From contig JANQRB010000018.1 in assembly GCA_028284775.1 (NCBI GenBank), forward strand, positions 1-64,000: a stretch of DNA of 64,000 nt. Reading direction: 5' to 3'. The notes beneath the pieces are model-generated. The model did not search any database. It had not been told where the DNA came from and worked only from the letters and a program-made list of their open reading frames with translations. The DNA comes from Candidatus Kapaibacterium sp. Lineage in GTDB: Bacteria > Bacteroidota > Ignavibacteria > Kapaibacteriales > UBA7675. Below, piece after piece: positions 1 to 9,900 of this stretch. The translations under genes and the position numbers were made by a program. Numbering within the stretch: the stretch's first letter is position 1; each line of letters begins with the position of its first letter.

Positions 1-1141
1 CGGCTTCGTCATCGTATGTCAGGGTGCCGCTCAACTCCGCGCCTTCGAACTCGCGACGGTCAGGGCTGACATCAATACTTAGGAATTCCGGCAGCACCCG
101 GCCGCCGATCTTATTCTGAAAGGCCGAGAAACGCGGCCGTTCCTGGAAACCACCGTCCTGCAAAGGCGCACGCACCGTAGCCAGATTCGGCAGGAAAATC
201 TGGGCGAAGACCTCGGCTGCAGCCTGATCCTCGAAAAGCACCGGTCCCGAGTAGGCTTCGATTAAGGTCGCTTCAACCTGCTTTGTCAGTGTTTGCGCCA
301 GCTCCCGGGTCGCGCGCATCAGCGAGTCGGCAGACGGCAGTTTGGCCGGATCGAGCGAGTAACAGGTGTAGGACTGGGCGATCGGCATACCATCCGTTGC
401 CTGGGTGGCGGCGGTTATCTCAAGGCCTGTAAAAAGCTCGCTTTTCACCATCCGCCGGCCTTCGGTATTCAGATAATAGACGGTTTCAGGAAGATATTCA
501 AGATTCACCTGGCTGAGATCGATGGCCGGAAAATCTCTGAACACCCCCGACAAGCGGGTGACAAGATCCCTAAAATAGGACTGATCGAAGGGCGGCGCCG
601 GCGCCGGGTCAATCGCCTCGACTTTTTCCATCAGAATAAAATCAGCCGTTGTGTCAAGGCGTACCCGATTTTCCACGGCCGCTTCTTTTTTGGTGTAGAG
701 CTCGGCTGCCTGTTTGTAAGCGGCATCGGTCGCTAACCACAGCTCTCGCCGCAGCGACTGGTAGGTCAGCTCGTTAGGAATCCGTCGGTTCCGGTATGAT
801 TCCTCGTCATCCGTGCTGCCAAAGAAATTCAGGCTGACGTCAAAAAAATTACTGTTGTCGAAAGCCGGACCGCCGACACGCAGACCGACGGTCAGACTGT
901 TGTACTCGCTACTGGTCGATTCGAGCAGACTGCCGAATGTCGCCTGCATTTCGAAGACTTTGCGCTGCCGCAAATTGAACTCTATGTAGTATGGCTGCGC
1001 CACCGAGGCCAGGCGGAGCTCGTCCATTGAACGTTCCAGTTCGTCATTCATGGCACGCATAATGTTTTCGGAATCGTTGCCGCGGCCGGGAACGAATGCC
1101 GCGATGAAGAGCAGGGCGCTGAACAGAAGCTTGAGTTTCAT
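1..1141 (-). CDS. Exported TldE-like (PmbA) protein, partial, no metal motif
   Basis: This is the N-terminal 380 residues of a TldD/PmbA-family protein; the C-terminus lies beyond the left edge. The start is ATG at 1141, followed by a hydrophobic signal-like segment (MKLKLLFSALLFIAAF). The region around residues 300-370 aligns by eye with the downstream-numbered neighbour: both read AYSGP, then a segment ending in VLPEF or VLPDF. Where the neighbour has the HEIFGH zinc motif, this protein reads AQIFLPNL, so the metal ligands are absent. In the TldD/TldE heterodimer TldE lacks the protease site, so this is probably the non-catalytic partner. It begins 23 bp after the TldD-like gene ends, on the same strand, which suggests one operon. 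Export is inferred from the N-terminus only. Confidence 0.75.
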   Translation of the reverse strand, partial: MKLKLLFSALLFIAAFVPGRGNDSENIMRAMNDELERSMDELRLASVAQPYYIEFNLRQRKVFEMQATFGSLLESTSSEYNSLTVGLRVGGPAFDNSNFFDVSLNFFGSTDDEESYRNRRIPNELTYQSLRRELWLATDAAYKQAAELYTKKEAAVENRVRLDTTADFILMEKVEAIDPAPAPPFDQSYFRDLVTRLSGVFRDFPAIDLSQVNLEYLPETVYYLNTEGRRMVKSELFTGLEITAATQATDGMPIAQSYTCYSLDPAKLPSADSLMRATRELAQTLTKQVEATLIEAYSGPVLFEDQAAAEVFAQIFLPNLATVRAPLQDGGFQERPRFSAFQNKIGGRVLPEFLSIDVSPDRREFEGAELSGTLTYDDEA

Positions 1142-1164
1142 TATGATTGGTACTCGTGAGTTGC

Positions 1165-2886
1165 TTATTCGATTCCTTTTTGGACCGGCGAAGGCAGGAT
1201 GGGTAACTTGGCCTGTGACTTGGCTTTTTTCTGTACCTCGATATCGGATACCAGGATACTCGGCGATGAGGCCGATACCGGAACGGCACCTGATTCGGCG
1301 CCGCACATTCCGTTAAATATCCCCAGGTCGTCGGCCGTACCGATAATGTTCTTGAAAGTCGTTAACGGTGTTCCGATCAGATCGACGCCGCGTACCAGCT
1401 CATCGGGGCGGCCGTCGGCGAAGATTTTGTAAACTACCAGTGGCTGGACGTTAAAGGCATTCGGAATCGTGCGCTGGGTGAAGGTAAAGCCGCCCTGAAT
1501 TTCCACGAAGTAAAGGCCGAATTCTTTGTTCTGCGTCCGGCATTCATCCCGCAGCATTTCGCGCAGCTCTGCAAAAGGCACTTGCTTGCCGGAGCGTACG
1601 ATTAGATTCGACTGGCGCGACACGACGCCGAAGCCAGGCTGTTTGCGGCCATGGCCATTGGAATTCGCAAAATCGTCGATCGGCGAGCGCGACATAAGAA
1701 AGCGTTTAAATACACCCTTTTCAACGGTCTTGACGGCGCGCGCCTTCATGCCCTGATCATCATAGCGGTAAAAGCCAACCAGATCGCGCTCGCGATCTCG
1801 TTCGCCATCGCGTTCGCGGAGTACGCGGCGGGTCGGATCGAATTCCACATCGATAAAATCGGGCAGAACCTCTTCGCCGACAAGATTCTTAAAGGTCTGG
1901 CTGGAGTTGACGTCTTTCTGGCGATGACCTTCGATTCGATGACCGAATATCTCATGAAAGAACACACCCGACGCTTCGCCTGAGAGAATGGCGGGCCCCG
2001 AATATGTTTCCATCAGCGGCGCCGTACGCAATTGTTCCAGCAAGTCGATCATTTCGCGGATATCCTGTGCGATCTGCTCTTCGGACGGTAGATTTTCCTC
2101 CTTGAAGGCGAAATACGAGCGAAAGAGCGGCAGCGTCATGCCGTCGTCCGCCTTGGTATTGGCGATAGCAAAGAGGCGAATCACAGGCTCGCTCGTCTGA
2201 ATGCGAGCGCCTTCGCTGTTAACGAAATATTTATTGAGTACTTCCGCGCGCACGTAAACAGTACCGCTGTAAAGCTGGGGATGCCCGTCATAAAGCGCCG
2301 AGAGGCGCCGCAGCTTGCCCTTCCATTCTTCACGGTCGAATTGCAGTTTCTGCAGATCTTCTTTGTAGACGCTATGCTCTTCGCGTGAAAAGTCGCCCGA
2401 GCTATCTTCTTCTTCCACTTTGACGGCGCGATTCGTCAAGACTTTCAGGTAGCGTTCCACGGCCGCTTTGTATTGCCGATCCGTGGCTTTCCAGATGCCG
2501 GCGCGAATTGCTGCCTTGTCCTGACCGAGCGGCAGCTGCGAGCCGCGCGCCAGGCCCGAGGATTCCCACGAAGAGCCGCGAATCTGGCGCGTATTGTCCA
2601 GGTCGTAGTCACCGACGCGCAGTTCGATATCCAGGATCCGTGTGTGATCGGGTTCGGCCTGCATAATCTGGCCGAAGGAGGCCGAGACCGTCTCGGCCAG
2701 TATTTCCGTTACGCTGTACGACAGAAAATAGGGCGGTTGTTCTTCGTTGCGCGTATCGGCCATTGTCCTTTCCATCTCCTCTGCCATCGCCTGCAAAACA
2801 AGGCCGTCGGCGGCAAAGCTCGGGTTGCTGTATAGAAAGCTCAGGAAAAGTAAGGCTGTTATCCGGGAAGCGCTGCGATGTATCAT
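1165..2886 (-). CDS. Exported TldD-like metallopeptidase
   Basis: A 573-residue TldD/PmbA-family peptidase. The zinc-binding HExxxH sequence is visible as HEIFGH at about residues 311-316, followed by RIEGH. The C-terminal part has the family's conserved stretch [16 protein letters not shown]. TldD/TldE proteins cleave or process small peptides, such as bacteriocin precursors, and are normally cytoplasmic. Here residues 1-25 (basic start, LLFLSFLY core, AA end) look like a Sec signal peptide, so a periplasmic or outer-membrane-associated role is more likely. The start ATG overlaps the gpmA stop codon (ATGA), implying translational coupling. The degenerate TldE-like partner follows 23 bp downstream. 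The natural substrate cannot be read from the sequence. Confidence 0.85.
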   Translation of the reverse strand: MIHRSASRITALLFLSFLYSNPSFAADGLVLQAMAEEMERTMADTRNEEQPPYFLSYSVTEILAETVSASFGQIMQAEPDHTRILDIELRVGDYDLDNTRQIRGSSWESSGLARGSQLPLGQDKAAIRAGIWKATDRQYKAAVERYLKVLTNRAVKVEEEDSSGDFSREEHSVYKEDLQKLQFDREEWKGKLRRLSALYDGHPQLYSGTVYVRAEVLNKYFVNSEGARIQTSEPVIRLFAIANTKADDGMTLPLFRSYFAFKEENLPSEEQIAQDIREMIDLLEQLRTAPLMETYSGPAILSGEASGVFFHEIFGHRIEGHRQKDVNSSQTFKNLVGEEVLPDFIDVEFDPTRRVLRERDGERDRERDLVGFYRYDDQGMKARAVKTVEKGVFKRFLMSRSPIDDFANSNGHGRKQPGFGVVSRQSNLIVRSGKQVPFAELREMLRDECRTQNKEFGLYFVEIQGGFTFTQRTIPNAFNVQPLVVYKIFADGRPDELVRGVDLIGTPLTTFKNIIGTADDLGIFNGMCGAESGAVPVSASSPSILVSDIEVQKKAKSQAKLPILPSPVQKGIE

Positions 2887-3509
2887 TGTTTGTTTTCTTC
2901 CAACTTTAGATAATAGTGATTCAGCACCTTGAGCTCCTTGTCCAGTTCATACACGCGCGGCACACCGGTAGGAATGTTAAGCTGCAAAACTTCATCCTTA
3001 CTGAGTTGATCCAGGTGCATAACAAGGGCGCGCAGCGAATTGCCATGCGCTGCCACCAGTACGTTGCGTCCCTCGCGTAGTTTCGGTTCGATCCGGCTGA
3101 GGTAATAGGGCATCACACGCTCCTGGGTATCTTTGAGCGATTCCCCTCCCGGCGGCGGCGTGTCGTAACTACGCCGCCAGATATGCACTTGCTCGGCGCC
3201 GAATTTACTTCGCGTTTCATCCTTATTGAGTCCCTGCAAATCACCGTAGTGGCGTTCATTGAGGGCTTGATCGCGTTCGGTGGGCAGCGATCCCTTGCCT
3301 GCCTCTGTCAAGGCGATATCGGCCGTGCGCGTGGCCCGCTTCAGGACTGACGTAAACACAAAATCGATCGGAATTTCTTGCAGGAGACGTCCCGCCTGCT
3401 CCGCTTCCTCGATACCCCTGGGCGCGAGGTCGACATCCACCCAGCCGGTAAAGCGGTTTTCCAGATTCCAAAGCGATTGGCCATGCCGAAGCAAAACAAG
3501 GATAGGCAT
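2883..3509 (-). CDS. gpmA: 2,3-bisphosphoglycerate-dependent phosphoglycerate mutase
   Basis: A 208-residue histidine-phosphatase-fold enzyme that interconverts 3- and 2-phosphoglycerate in glycolysis and gluconeogenesis. The phospho-accepting His is in [10 protein letters not shown] (His9), followed by the family signature [31 protein letters not shown] and the second active-site His in [11 protein letters not shown] are all present. It is slightly shorter than the roughly 230-250-residue enterobacterial forms because the C-terminal tail is reduced. The stop overlaps the start of the TldD-like gene by ATGA. There is no obvious functional link between the two, so the coupling may only be positional. 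Confidence 0.95.
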   Translation of the reverse strand: MPILVLLRHGQSLWNLENRFTGWVDVDLAPRGIEEAEQAGRLLQEIPIDFVFTSVLKRATRTADIALTEAGKGSLPTERDQALNERHYGDLQGLNKDETRSKFGAEQVHIWRRSYDTPPPGGESLKDTQERVMPYYLSRIEPKLREGRNVLVAAHGNSLRALVMHLDQLSKDEVLQLNIPTGVPRVYELDKELKVLNHYYLKLEENKQ

Positions 3510-3582
3510 ATTGTCACGCCACTACGATAATGGATCAAACACACAAGTTAGCGATGAGGATGCTGACGTGCAATGACGGCTT

Positions 3583-4017
3583 TTATTCCTTGTCGGCGGA
3601 TGTGCCGGCTTCGGCCTTCTTTGGCTGACAAAGTTCCATGAGGACGCCGTTTGTGGACTTCGGATGGAGGAAGGCGATGAGCATCTCGTGCGCGCCGGGA
3701 ACAGCCTGCTCATTGATGAGACGCAGGCCGGCATCCGAAAGTCGTTTCAGCTCCGTGTTGACCTCATCGGTCTCGAAGGCGATGTGGTGGATTCCTTCGC
3801 CGCGTTTGGCCAGGAAGCCCGCAATCGGTGAGCTTTCGTCCGTGGGTGCCGTCAGCTCGACGAGCACGCTTCCGACCTGAAGCGAGGCAATATCGACTTT
3901 CTGCTCCTCGACATGCTCGCGATGGATTGGAGCATCGGCGAAAATCGTTCGAAACAGCTTCAGGCTGGTTTCGAGATCACGCACGGCAATTCCAATGTGA
4001 TTAACGCCCTTAATCAT
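3583..4017 (-). CDS. mce: Methylmalonyl-CoA epimerase
   Basis: A 144-residue vicinal-oxygen-chelate (glyoxalase-fold) protein that interconverts (R)- and (S)-methylmalonyl-CoA in propionate/succinate metabolism. It begins IKGVNHIGIAVRDLE, with the metal-ligand His in the first strand. GIHHIAFETDEV and a C-terminal VLMELCQ (Glu ligand) complete the metal site. I placed the start at ATG 4017 because GGAGGGAG lies 8 nt upstream; a longer frame begins at TTG 4035, but the Shine-Dalgarno would lie inside it. The methylmalonyl-CoA mutase it serves is not in this window. The C-terminal Lys/Glu-rich tail is not conserved in the family as I know it. Confidence 0.9.
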   Translation of the reverse strand: MIKGVNHIGIAVRDLETSLKLFRTIFADAPIHREHVEEQKVDIASLQVGSVLVELTAPTDESSPIAGFLAKRGEGIHHIAFETDEVNTELKRLSDAGLRLINEQAVPGAHEMLIAFLHPKSTNGVLMELCQPKKAEAGTSADKE

Positions 4018-4083
4018 TGCTTGCTCTCCCTCCAATTCAGCGCTCGAGAACTACAGTTAGCTTAGCGGCCGCTCCGCCACAGC

Positions 4084-4848
4084 TTAGCCGTCATAGCGCC
4101 GCAGCCGTTCTTCGCTGGCATCCAGCTGTGCCTTCGTGTTGATGCCGATGAGCTCCCGCCAGTCCGCAGCCCGCCATGCCTGCACAGCGCCGCCCGCGGC
4201 CCGGATAATGGCAATGATATCCGTCAGATAGAGTTCATTCTGAGCATTGTCGCTGGAGACTTGCGCGAGTGCCTGATAGAGATGTCGGGCCTCGACAAGG
4301 TAAATGCCGCTGTTGAATTCAAGGATCCGTCGTTGTTCGGCGTCAGCGTCTTTGTGTTCGACAATTGCCTGAAACGAACCATCGTCCGCTCGCAGGATCC
4401 GTCCGTAACCGTCCGGATTATCGATATCGGCGCTCAACACTGATGCTATTGCGCTTTTTGCCCGATGCGCAGCATAAAAATTTTCGAGGGTGGCGGGTCG
4501 AAGCAGCGGGACGTCGCCGCTCAGAATCAGCAGCGGGCCTGTAAAGTCTCCTAAGAGGTCCTGGGTTTGCTGAACGGCATGACCGGTGCCGAGCTGTTCG
4601 TCCTGATCGGCGAATTCCACCCGTTCGCCATACCGGTCTTGCAGATGAGCCTTGACCTCTTCCTTGCGATAGCCGACCACGGCAACGATGCGTTCCGGTT
4701 GCAACTGAAGTGCCTGATCGACAACATAATCGATCATTGCCCTGCCGTTCAGCTGAAAGAGGACTTTGGCCTTGGCGGGATTTTGCATACGCGTACCTTT
4801 GCCGGCCGCCAGAATAACCACGCCAAGAGCTTTTTTTGCTTTATCCAT
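4084..4848 (-). CDS. Stand-alone GlmU-type sugar-1-phosphate nucleotidyltransferase
   Basis: A 254-residue protein with the GlmU N-terminal fold. LAAGKGTRM binds the nucleotide, GTGHAVQQT and [10 protein letters not shown] follow, and FNSGIYLV and ELYLTDII complete the active site. Bifunctional GlmU makes UDP-GlcNAc and also carries a left-handed beta-helix acetyltransferase domain of about 220 residues. That domain is absent here and the frame stops just after the pyrophosphorylase domain. The likely activity is uridylyl transfer to GlcNAc-1-phosphate or a related sugar phosphate. Start ATG 4848 overlaps the end of panD by 8 bp (ATGGATAA). A longer frame from 4899 would lie deep inside panD and is less likely. 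Confidence 0.85.
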   Translation of the reverse strand: MDKAKKALGVVILAAGKGTRMQNPAKAKVLFQLNGRAMIDYVVDQALQLQPERIVAVVGYRKEEVKAHLQDRYGERVEFADQDEQLGTGHAVQQTQDLLGDFTGPLLILSGDVPLLRPATLENFYAAHRAKSAIASVLSADIDNPDGYGRILRADDGSFQAIVEHKDADAEQRRILEFNSGIYLVEARHLYQALAQVSSDNAQNELYLTDIIAIIRAAGGAVQAWRAADWRELIGINTKAQLDASEERLRRYDG

Positions 4849-5254
4849 TGGCAAATTCCGAGAGGCGGGTGTCGACAATGGTGGAATGCCGCACTTCACG
4901 ACTGATGGATTTGATGGCGTTGTGTTCGTCGAGCAGCACGACGGTCGGTTGGTAGTCCCGCGCTTCTTTGTCGCTCATTGTGGCGTAACTGATAATGATT
5001 ACCTCATCGCCGACAGTTCCTTTGCGCGCCGCCGCTCCATTGAGACAAAATTCGCGACTGCCTCGTGTCCCCGGAATGACATAGGTTTCAAAACGTTCGC
5101 CATTATTGACATTGACGACCGCCACTTTTTCGTAGGGCAGTAGGTCCGCTTCCACCATCAATTCTTCATCGATAGTAAAGCTGCCTTCATAATAGAGTTC
5201 AGCGGCCGTAATGCGCGCTCTGTGGATTTTTGACTTGAACATGATGCGGTCCAT
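4841..5254 (-). CDS. panD: Aspartate 1-decarboxylase precursor
   Basis: A pyruvoyl-dependent enzyme that converts L-aspartate to beta-alanine for pantothenate and CoA synthesis. It self-cleaves between Gly and Ser to form the pyruvoyl group. The site is visible as YYEGSFTID, with Ser at position 25 when ATG 5254 is used, the same position as in E. coli PanD. That start also has GAGG with a 9-nt spacer. A GTG two codons upstream (5260) is the alternative. [15 protein letters not shown] and DEVIIISYA are family motifs. It is 137 residues long, close to the usual 115-140. It overlaps the downstream nucleotidyltransferase by 8 bp, so the two are probably co-translated. Confidence 0.95.
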   Translation of the reverse strand: MDRIMFKSKIHRARITAAELYYEGSFTIDEELMVEADLLPYEKVAVVNVNNGERFETYVIPGTRGSREFCLNGAAARKGTVGDEVIIISYATMSDKEARDYQPTVVLLDEHNAIKSISREVRHSTIVDTRLSEFANG

Positions 5255-5390
5255 ATTCACGCCCCTCGTGCTACTGCATGTTTCGATTTCCTCACCGCGG
5301 GTGTGAAGACGAATAAAGTCCGAGAAAGTGTAAGGTCAGTTTTTCGTAAAAGACCTATTTTCAGTTCATCTCCTAACAAAGACCGATTTT

Positions 5391-6038
5391 TTGCAGAATT
5401 ACATCATTTTGCTCATCATTATGCTGAACTGCTTCACTTTGCGAATGTACCTTGCAATAGCCTTGATTGCCGTTTCTTTCATTCCGGCTAGAGCTAAGAG
5501 TTTTGAGGTGCTCGATACCGTGCAAATCGACCGGTCGCGGCTGATGAATCACGACGGAATGCGCGCGGTGGAGATTATCTGCGCCCGTCAGCAGATTCTT
5601 GGTAAGTTTTATTCGCTTGCGCTCTATGATCTGGTGGAAGCTTCGCTGACAACGCTGAATGACGAGCAACGCCGCAATGTGGTGTTGATTTGCGAAACGG
5701 CTGACGGCGTGAAAACCAGCGTCGCATTGGCCGAAGTGGACCCCGATCAGGCTAATGTTCCCGCGCGTTTGCTGATCGGCAAGGCCAGTGAGACCAGGCG
5801 CGGCAAGTTCGAGCTCGCCGATATCGAGGGGCAGGAAGGGACGATTGACCTGAGCCTGCTGGCACTGGAATCGTCTAATCTGCTGCGCAAACGCATTACC
5901 TTACCCGATGTACAGCTTTCGGACAACGACACGCAGCGAATCCGGAGCGGGCGAATGGTAATTATGCTGCCGCGTGACAACAAGGGCGAGCGTTGGTTCG
6001 ACGATCTTGTGAATGTGTTTGTAGTCATGGCGACTTGA
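5391..6038 (+). CDS. Exported protein, possibly sulfite-oxidase-like molybdopterin fold
   Basis: Up to 215 residues. There are several candidate starts in the first 20 codons. Any of them gives a hydrophobic signal-like segment ending near ARAKSFEV. The body has a pattern I associate with small periplasmic proteins of the oxidoreductase molybdopterin-binding fold: VLICETADGVKTSVALAEVD, a VPARLLIGK strand, and a C-terminal MVIMLPRDNKGERWFDDLVN. The Cys in VLICETAD is not in the usual molybdenum-ligand context, so cofactor binding is doubtful. The call is a similarity impression, not a firm assignment. It is divergent from panD, with a short AT-rich promoter region between them. Confidence 0.45.
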   Translation: MQNYIILLIIMLNCFTLRMYLAIALIAVSFIPARAKSFEVLDTVQIDRSRLMNHDGMRAVEIICARQQILGKFYSLALYDLVEASLTTLNDEQRRNVVLICETADGVKTSVALAEVDPDQANVPARLLIGKASETRRGKFELADIEGQEGTIDLSLLALESSNLLRKRITLPDVQLSDNDTQRIRSGRMVIMLPRDNKGERWFDDLVNVFVVMAT

Positions 6039-6322
6039 AAATACCTTCTTTCCCACAATCTTGACGATCGACCCTTCACTTGCCAGAGGGGATGGCGGGT
6101 TGGTCATCTTACAGTTCATTCGATGAGTAGTCACTCTCAGCGCGTTACGCGGTCCTTGAAGAGATTTTCCCAGCTTGAAATTTATGCGCCGGGCATTGCT
6201 ATCTTAGCTTTGCTCCGTAAATTCAGGCACTTCACTTCGTACCCAGCCGAAATCAGGCAAGCAGAGTCGGTATGTTGTGGCGTACAAATGATGAATCTTT
6301 GAAAATCTCGAGAAGATAAACG

Positions 6323-6658
6323 ATGCGAATTCCCTTGTCAAAAATAGCGCACGCCCGCAGCGGCGACAAAGGCGATGCCGCTAACTGCGGTGTGATTGCC
6401 TACAAAGAAGAATTTTATTCGCTCCTGTGCGACGCCTTGACAATTGAGCGGGTAAAGGAACATTTTGCCGGCATTTGTGAAGGTCCGGTCGATCGTTATG
6501 AGTTACCGATGCTGTGGGCCTTGAATTTTGTGTTACACAATACCCTGGGCGGAGGCGGCACTGTCTCGCTCAAACTCGATGCACAGGGTAAAACGATTGC
6601 AACGGCAATGTTGCAAATGGAGATCGAAGTGCCCGACGATCTGGATCTTTCCCATTAG
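6323..6658 (+). CDS. AtuA-like C-terminal domain protein
   Basis: A 111-residue protein beginning MRIPLSKIAHARSGDKGDA. The ARSGDKGD-AN signature and the closing LHNTLGGGGTVSLKLDAQGK match the small C-terminal domain of AtuA-type proteins, named from the acyclic terpene utilisation locus. Many genomes encode this domain as a separate small protein beside the large AtuA domain. No large partner is present here, so it is an orphan in this window. Catalytic function is unknown. It is followed by a strong terminator, so it ends a transcript. Confidence 0.7.
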   Translation: MRIPLSKIAHARSGDKGDAANCGVIAYKEEFYSLLCDALTIERVKEHFAGICEGPVDRYELPMLWALNFVLHNTLGGGGTVSLKLDAQGKTIATAMLQMEIEVPDDLDLSH

Positions 6659-6732
6659 GAATTTGTTGAGGATTTTTTATTTTTGTGTTGCCCTACCCGT
6701 CAAGATTGAAATTTTTCGAGGGTCTATATTCC

Positions 6733-6777
6733 AAGTGCGCCGGATGCTGTAAGAGCAACATCCGGCGCACTTTTTTT
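6733..6777 (+). terminator. Intrinsic terminator after the AtuA-like gene
   Basis: A perfect 14-bp stem (AAGTGCGCCGGATG at 6733-6746 with its complement at 6759-6772) and a 12-nt loop, followed by seven T. The T-run exists only on the plus strand, so it serves the upstream AtuA-like gene and not the converging secreted-protein gene. Confidence 0.9.
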
Positions 6778-6936
6778 GTGAAATGCGCGCCGTTGGCGGC
6801 ATTAGCCGCGCCCTTATCTGTTTTTCGCCATGTGAATTCCCACTTTCGGGTGATTGCGATTTAACGTCCCACACAGTGCCATCGTTCGCGTCTCAGCCAA
6901 GATGTTAACAAACTGAATTGTGCTGTGAACTTGTCG

Positions 6937-9900
6937 CTATTTAACAAAGATTCCGATGACATTTTCGTCCAGCTCATTGCTGCGCGCGCCATAGCGCTGC
7001 GTTGCACGCAAGAAGTATGCGCCGCTGCCAAGCATACCCAGCGGAATGTTGATACTTGTACCAGCTATCACGGACCAACTTCCGTAGCGCCGTCCGAACG
7101 GGTCGACAAGCAGGAGGGTCACGGCTCCGTCGGCCGCGTTTCCCAGGCTGCGTTCCGACCATGCTGCAACGCTTAACAAATCGTCGGCCGGGTTGGGCCA
7201 GGCGGCCAATCGCAATGCCGACGAGCGGAAATCGCCTTCCGCGTTTTGTCCCTCGGCCAGGTTGATCACGAGAGATTGCTCGGCCGCAGCTCGCGCATAG
7301 CTCGTTGTGGCTACAGTCAATGGGCCGAATACGATGTCCTGGGTCAAATTTGCCGAAGTTGTCGTTGCGTAAAATTCAAGGCGGTAGTTTGAATTACCCC
7401 CGTTAAGTAATGTCACCTTCACTTGCGCGCTGCTGGTATCGCTGCCGGGCGTGAGCGGAATTCGCGAACGGCTGCCGTCCGATTGCTTGACGAGATCCAG
7501 GCGTGTGAAGGATGTATCCTTGCCAAGGATATTAATGGTTAACATCTCGTTCTGCGCGACAGTAAACCAGTCGGTGAACACCGAGTCGTCTTCCACATCG
7601 CCGGGGGCGGCTAGCGTCGGGGGATTATAAAGCGTGTCGAATACTATGCCGCGCGAGGGACGAAAGAGAATTGGCCCATCGTTCTTCTTCACATCGGCCA
7701 GGTGGATCCGCCGCCTCGTACATCCGAAATAACTTTCAAAAAAGCTTGGGCCCCATAAGATACTCGGGGTCTCGGTCTCTTTGTAAAAATACTCCACCGA
7801 TGCGGCGAGCTGCGGTTGCGTACCCTGCTCGTAGATGCGCCGGTTTTCGTTAATCTGCAGCGAATCGGTCAGATAGCGGCGCGCAGCGAGCTGCGGCTGT
7901 TGGCCCTTGCCGCTCAGTCGTACCCGATGTTCATATTCGGTGATCTGCCGCGGCGCGCCCATAAAGGATGTCCAATTGCCCAGCGGCAACGGCAGATGCC
8001 AGAGCTCGCTCTCGCTGCCGGGCGTTGCGTTGCGCGCGGCTGCGATGTAGTTGAGAATAACGGCATCCTCGGCGTGATTGCTGACGGTGAACTGGCTGCC
8101 GTTGAAGTGGTCGGTGATGAGCTGCAGGCCGCCCTGCGAAGCGTTGGGCTGGAACAGGTCCAGCTCCAGGTGCCGCAGACGGCCCGGACGGTGAACCGTC
8201 ACCCACCAGGGGCCGCGCAGCGTGGCCAGGTTGAGATCACCGTTGCCGATCATACTGTGATGAATTTCGCGCATCGGCGCACCGCTGTCGGCCCGCGCTT
8301 CCCAGAATACCTGATCGAGGTTGGAGAAGAGATACACCACCGGGATGTTGCCCACCCAGACACCGCCGGAGTCGATATTGCGGTAGACCTTGGGCAGGCG
8401 ATTGGTGTAACAGGCTTCGCTGAGCTTAATCATCCTTCGCGCCGGGTCTACCATCGTCACGCTGCCGCGAAGCGAATCGGCCAGGAAGTGTTCCGTCAGG
8501 CCGGAGTTGGTGTCCAGGCGCAGACGCGTGTAGTAAATGACATTCCGTTCTTCCCATGCCAGGCCGCAGTCGTTCTGGTCGAATTCCGGGCGTGAATAAC
8601 TGTTAAGCGAGGGGTGTTTGCAGTCTTTCGCCAGGGTGCTCCAGGAGACGAACACAGGGCCCGCGGCGGCGGCATCCGGCTCCGGTGTTTTGTAGGACGT
8701 TGCAATACCCTGCAGCGAATCCGCCCATGCATAGAAATTGCCCTGCGCCGACGCATTGATGACGGGCGTGCCCCATTCATCCAGGTTGTGACCGGCCGCA
8801 GTTGCCAGATAACAGGCCAGATCCGGGATGGTGTCCGGCAGGGCGTCGGCGCGGAAAATACTCTCGCCGATAGCAAGGCTGTGCGGCCCGGCCAGCAGGC
8901 TTTCGTTATCGCCCTGGCAGGCATATACCACGTAGACCCAATCGATGCCGTTAGCATCCTTGCGTACGACCAGTGAGGGATAGGCACAGCTCCGCATCGT
9001 ATCGGGCGTGGATGAGCCGCTGTGAAAATCCACCAAAGCATTCGAAAGATAGACTTCGCCCGGCGACCATTCGATCTTTTCATCCAACTTATCCTGCGTC
9101 AAAGGCAGGCTGCGGCGATAGAAGACGCCATAACTGCCGGGCGCGCCGCTGAGCTCGCGGTGATAGACCATATGATAGACAATCGAGGAATCGGCCAGCG
9201 GCGCTGCGATCAGCTTTCGCTGGTTGGAATAAGCCAGGCTGCCGGCCGCCGTCAGGTCGGGCTTGATGACGCGGATGCGCAGCAGCCGTCCCTCGCCGGG
9301 CCTGAAATTCAGACACAGGTCCTGATCCTGGCGGATAGTAGTGTCCAGCCCGCCACCGACCTCCTGTACGCGCAGGTAAACGAAGAAATCGGGGTGAGAA
9401 TAATCGAAGGGTATCGTAATGGCGCGCGCGCCGTGCTGAGCGTAGGCCGGCTCGGCGTAGTGACCGAGCTGATCGCTGTCGAGCAGCGATTCAAATTCCA
9501 GGGTCGAGAAAAATTTGATCGAGTCGCCCAGGTCCGTGCCGCCGCCGAAGGGCGTGCCGTCCGGATAGTGGATCGTGGGGTCTGTGCGACGGTTAACGGC
9601 GCAGAGATACCAGATCGAGTCCGTGCCGAGCGCGGCATCTTTAAGAACGGACAGCAGGAAAAAGGTCGAATCCTTGAAGGCCTCCTCCGGACCGGTCCAG
9701 TCATGGCCGCGGCGGTCGTGCAGCCGGTGCAGGGCAAATCGTCGGCGTTCAGGGCTCAGGTTCGTGTCCAAAAAGTTCTCGATACCGCTCAGCGAGTCGC
9801 GCCGCGCCACCAGCGCCTTGAAGCCCTTGTTGTAGAAATTCAGCAGCTGCAGGCGCATCAGCTCGTCGTTGTTGTCCGCAATCCATTGGTTCAGACGTCG

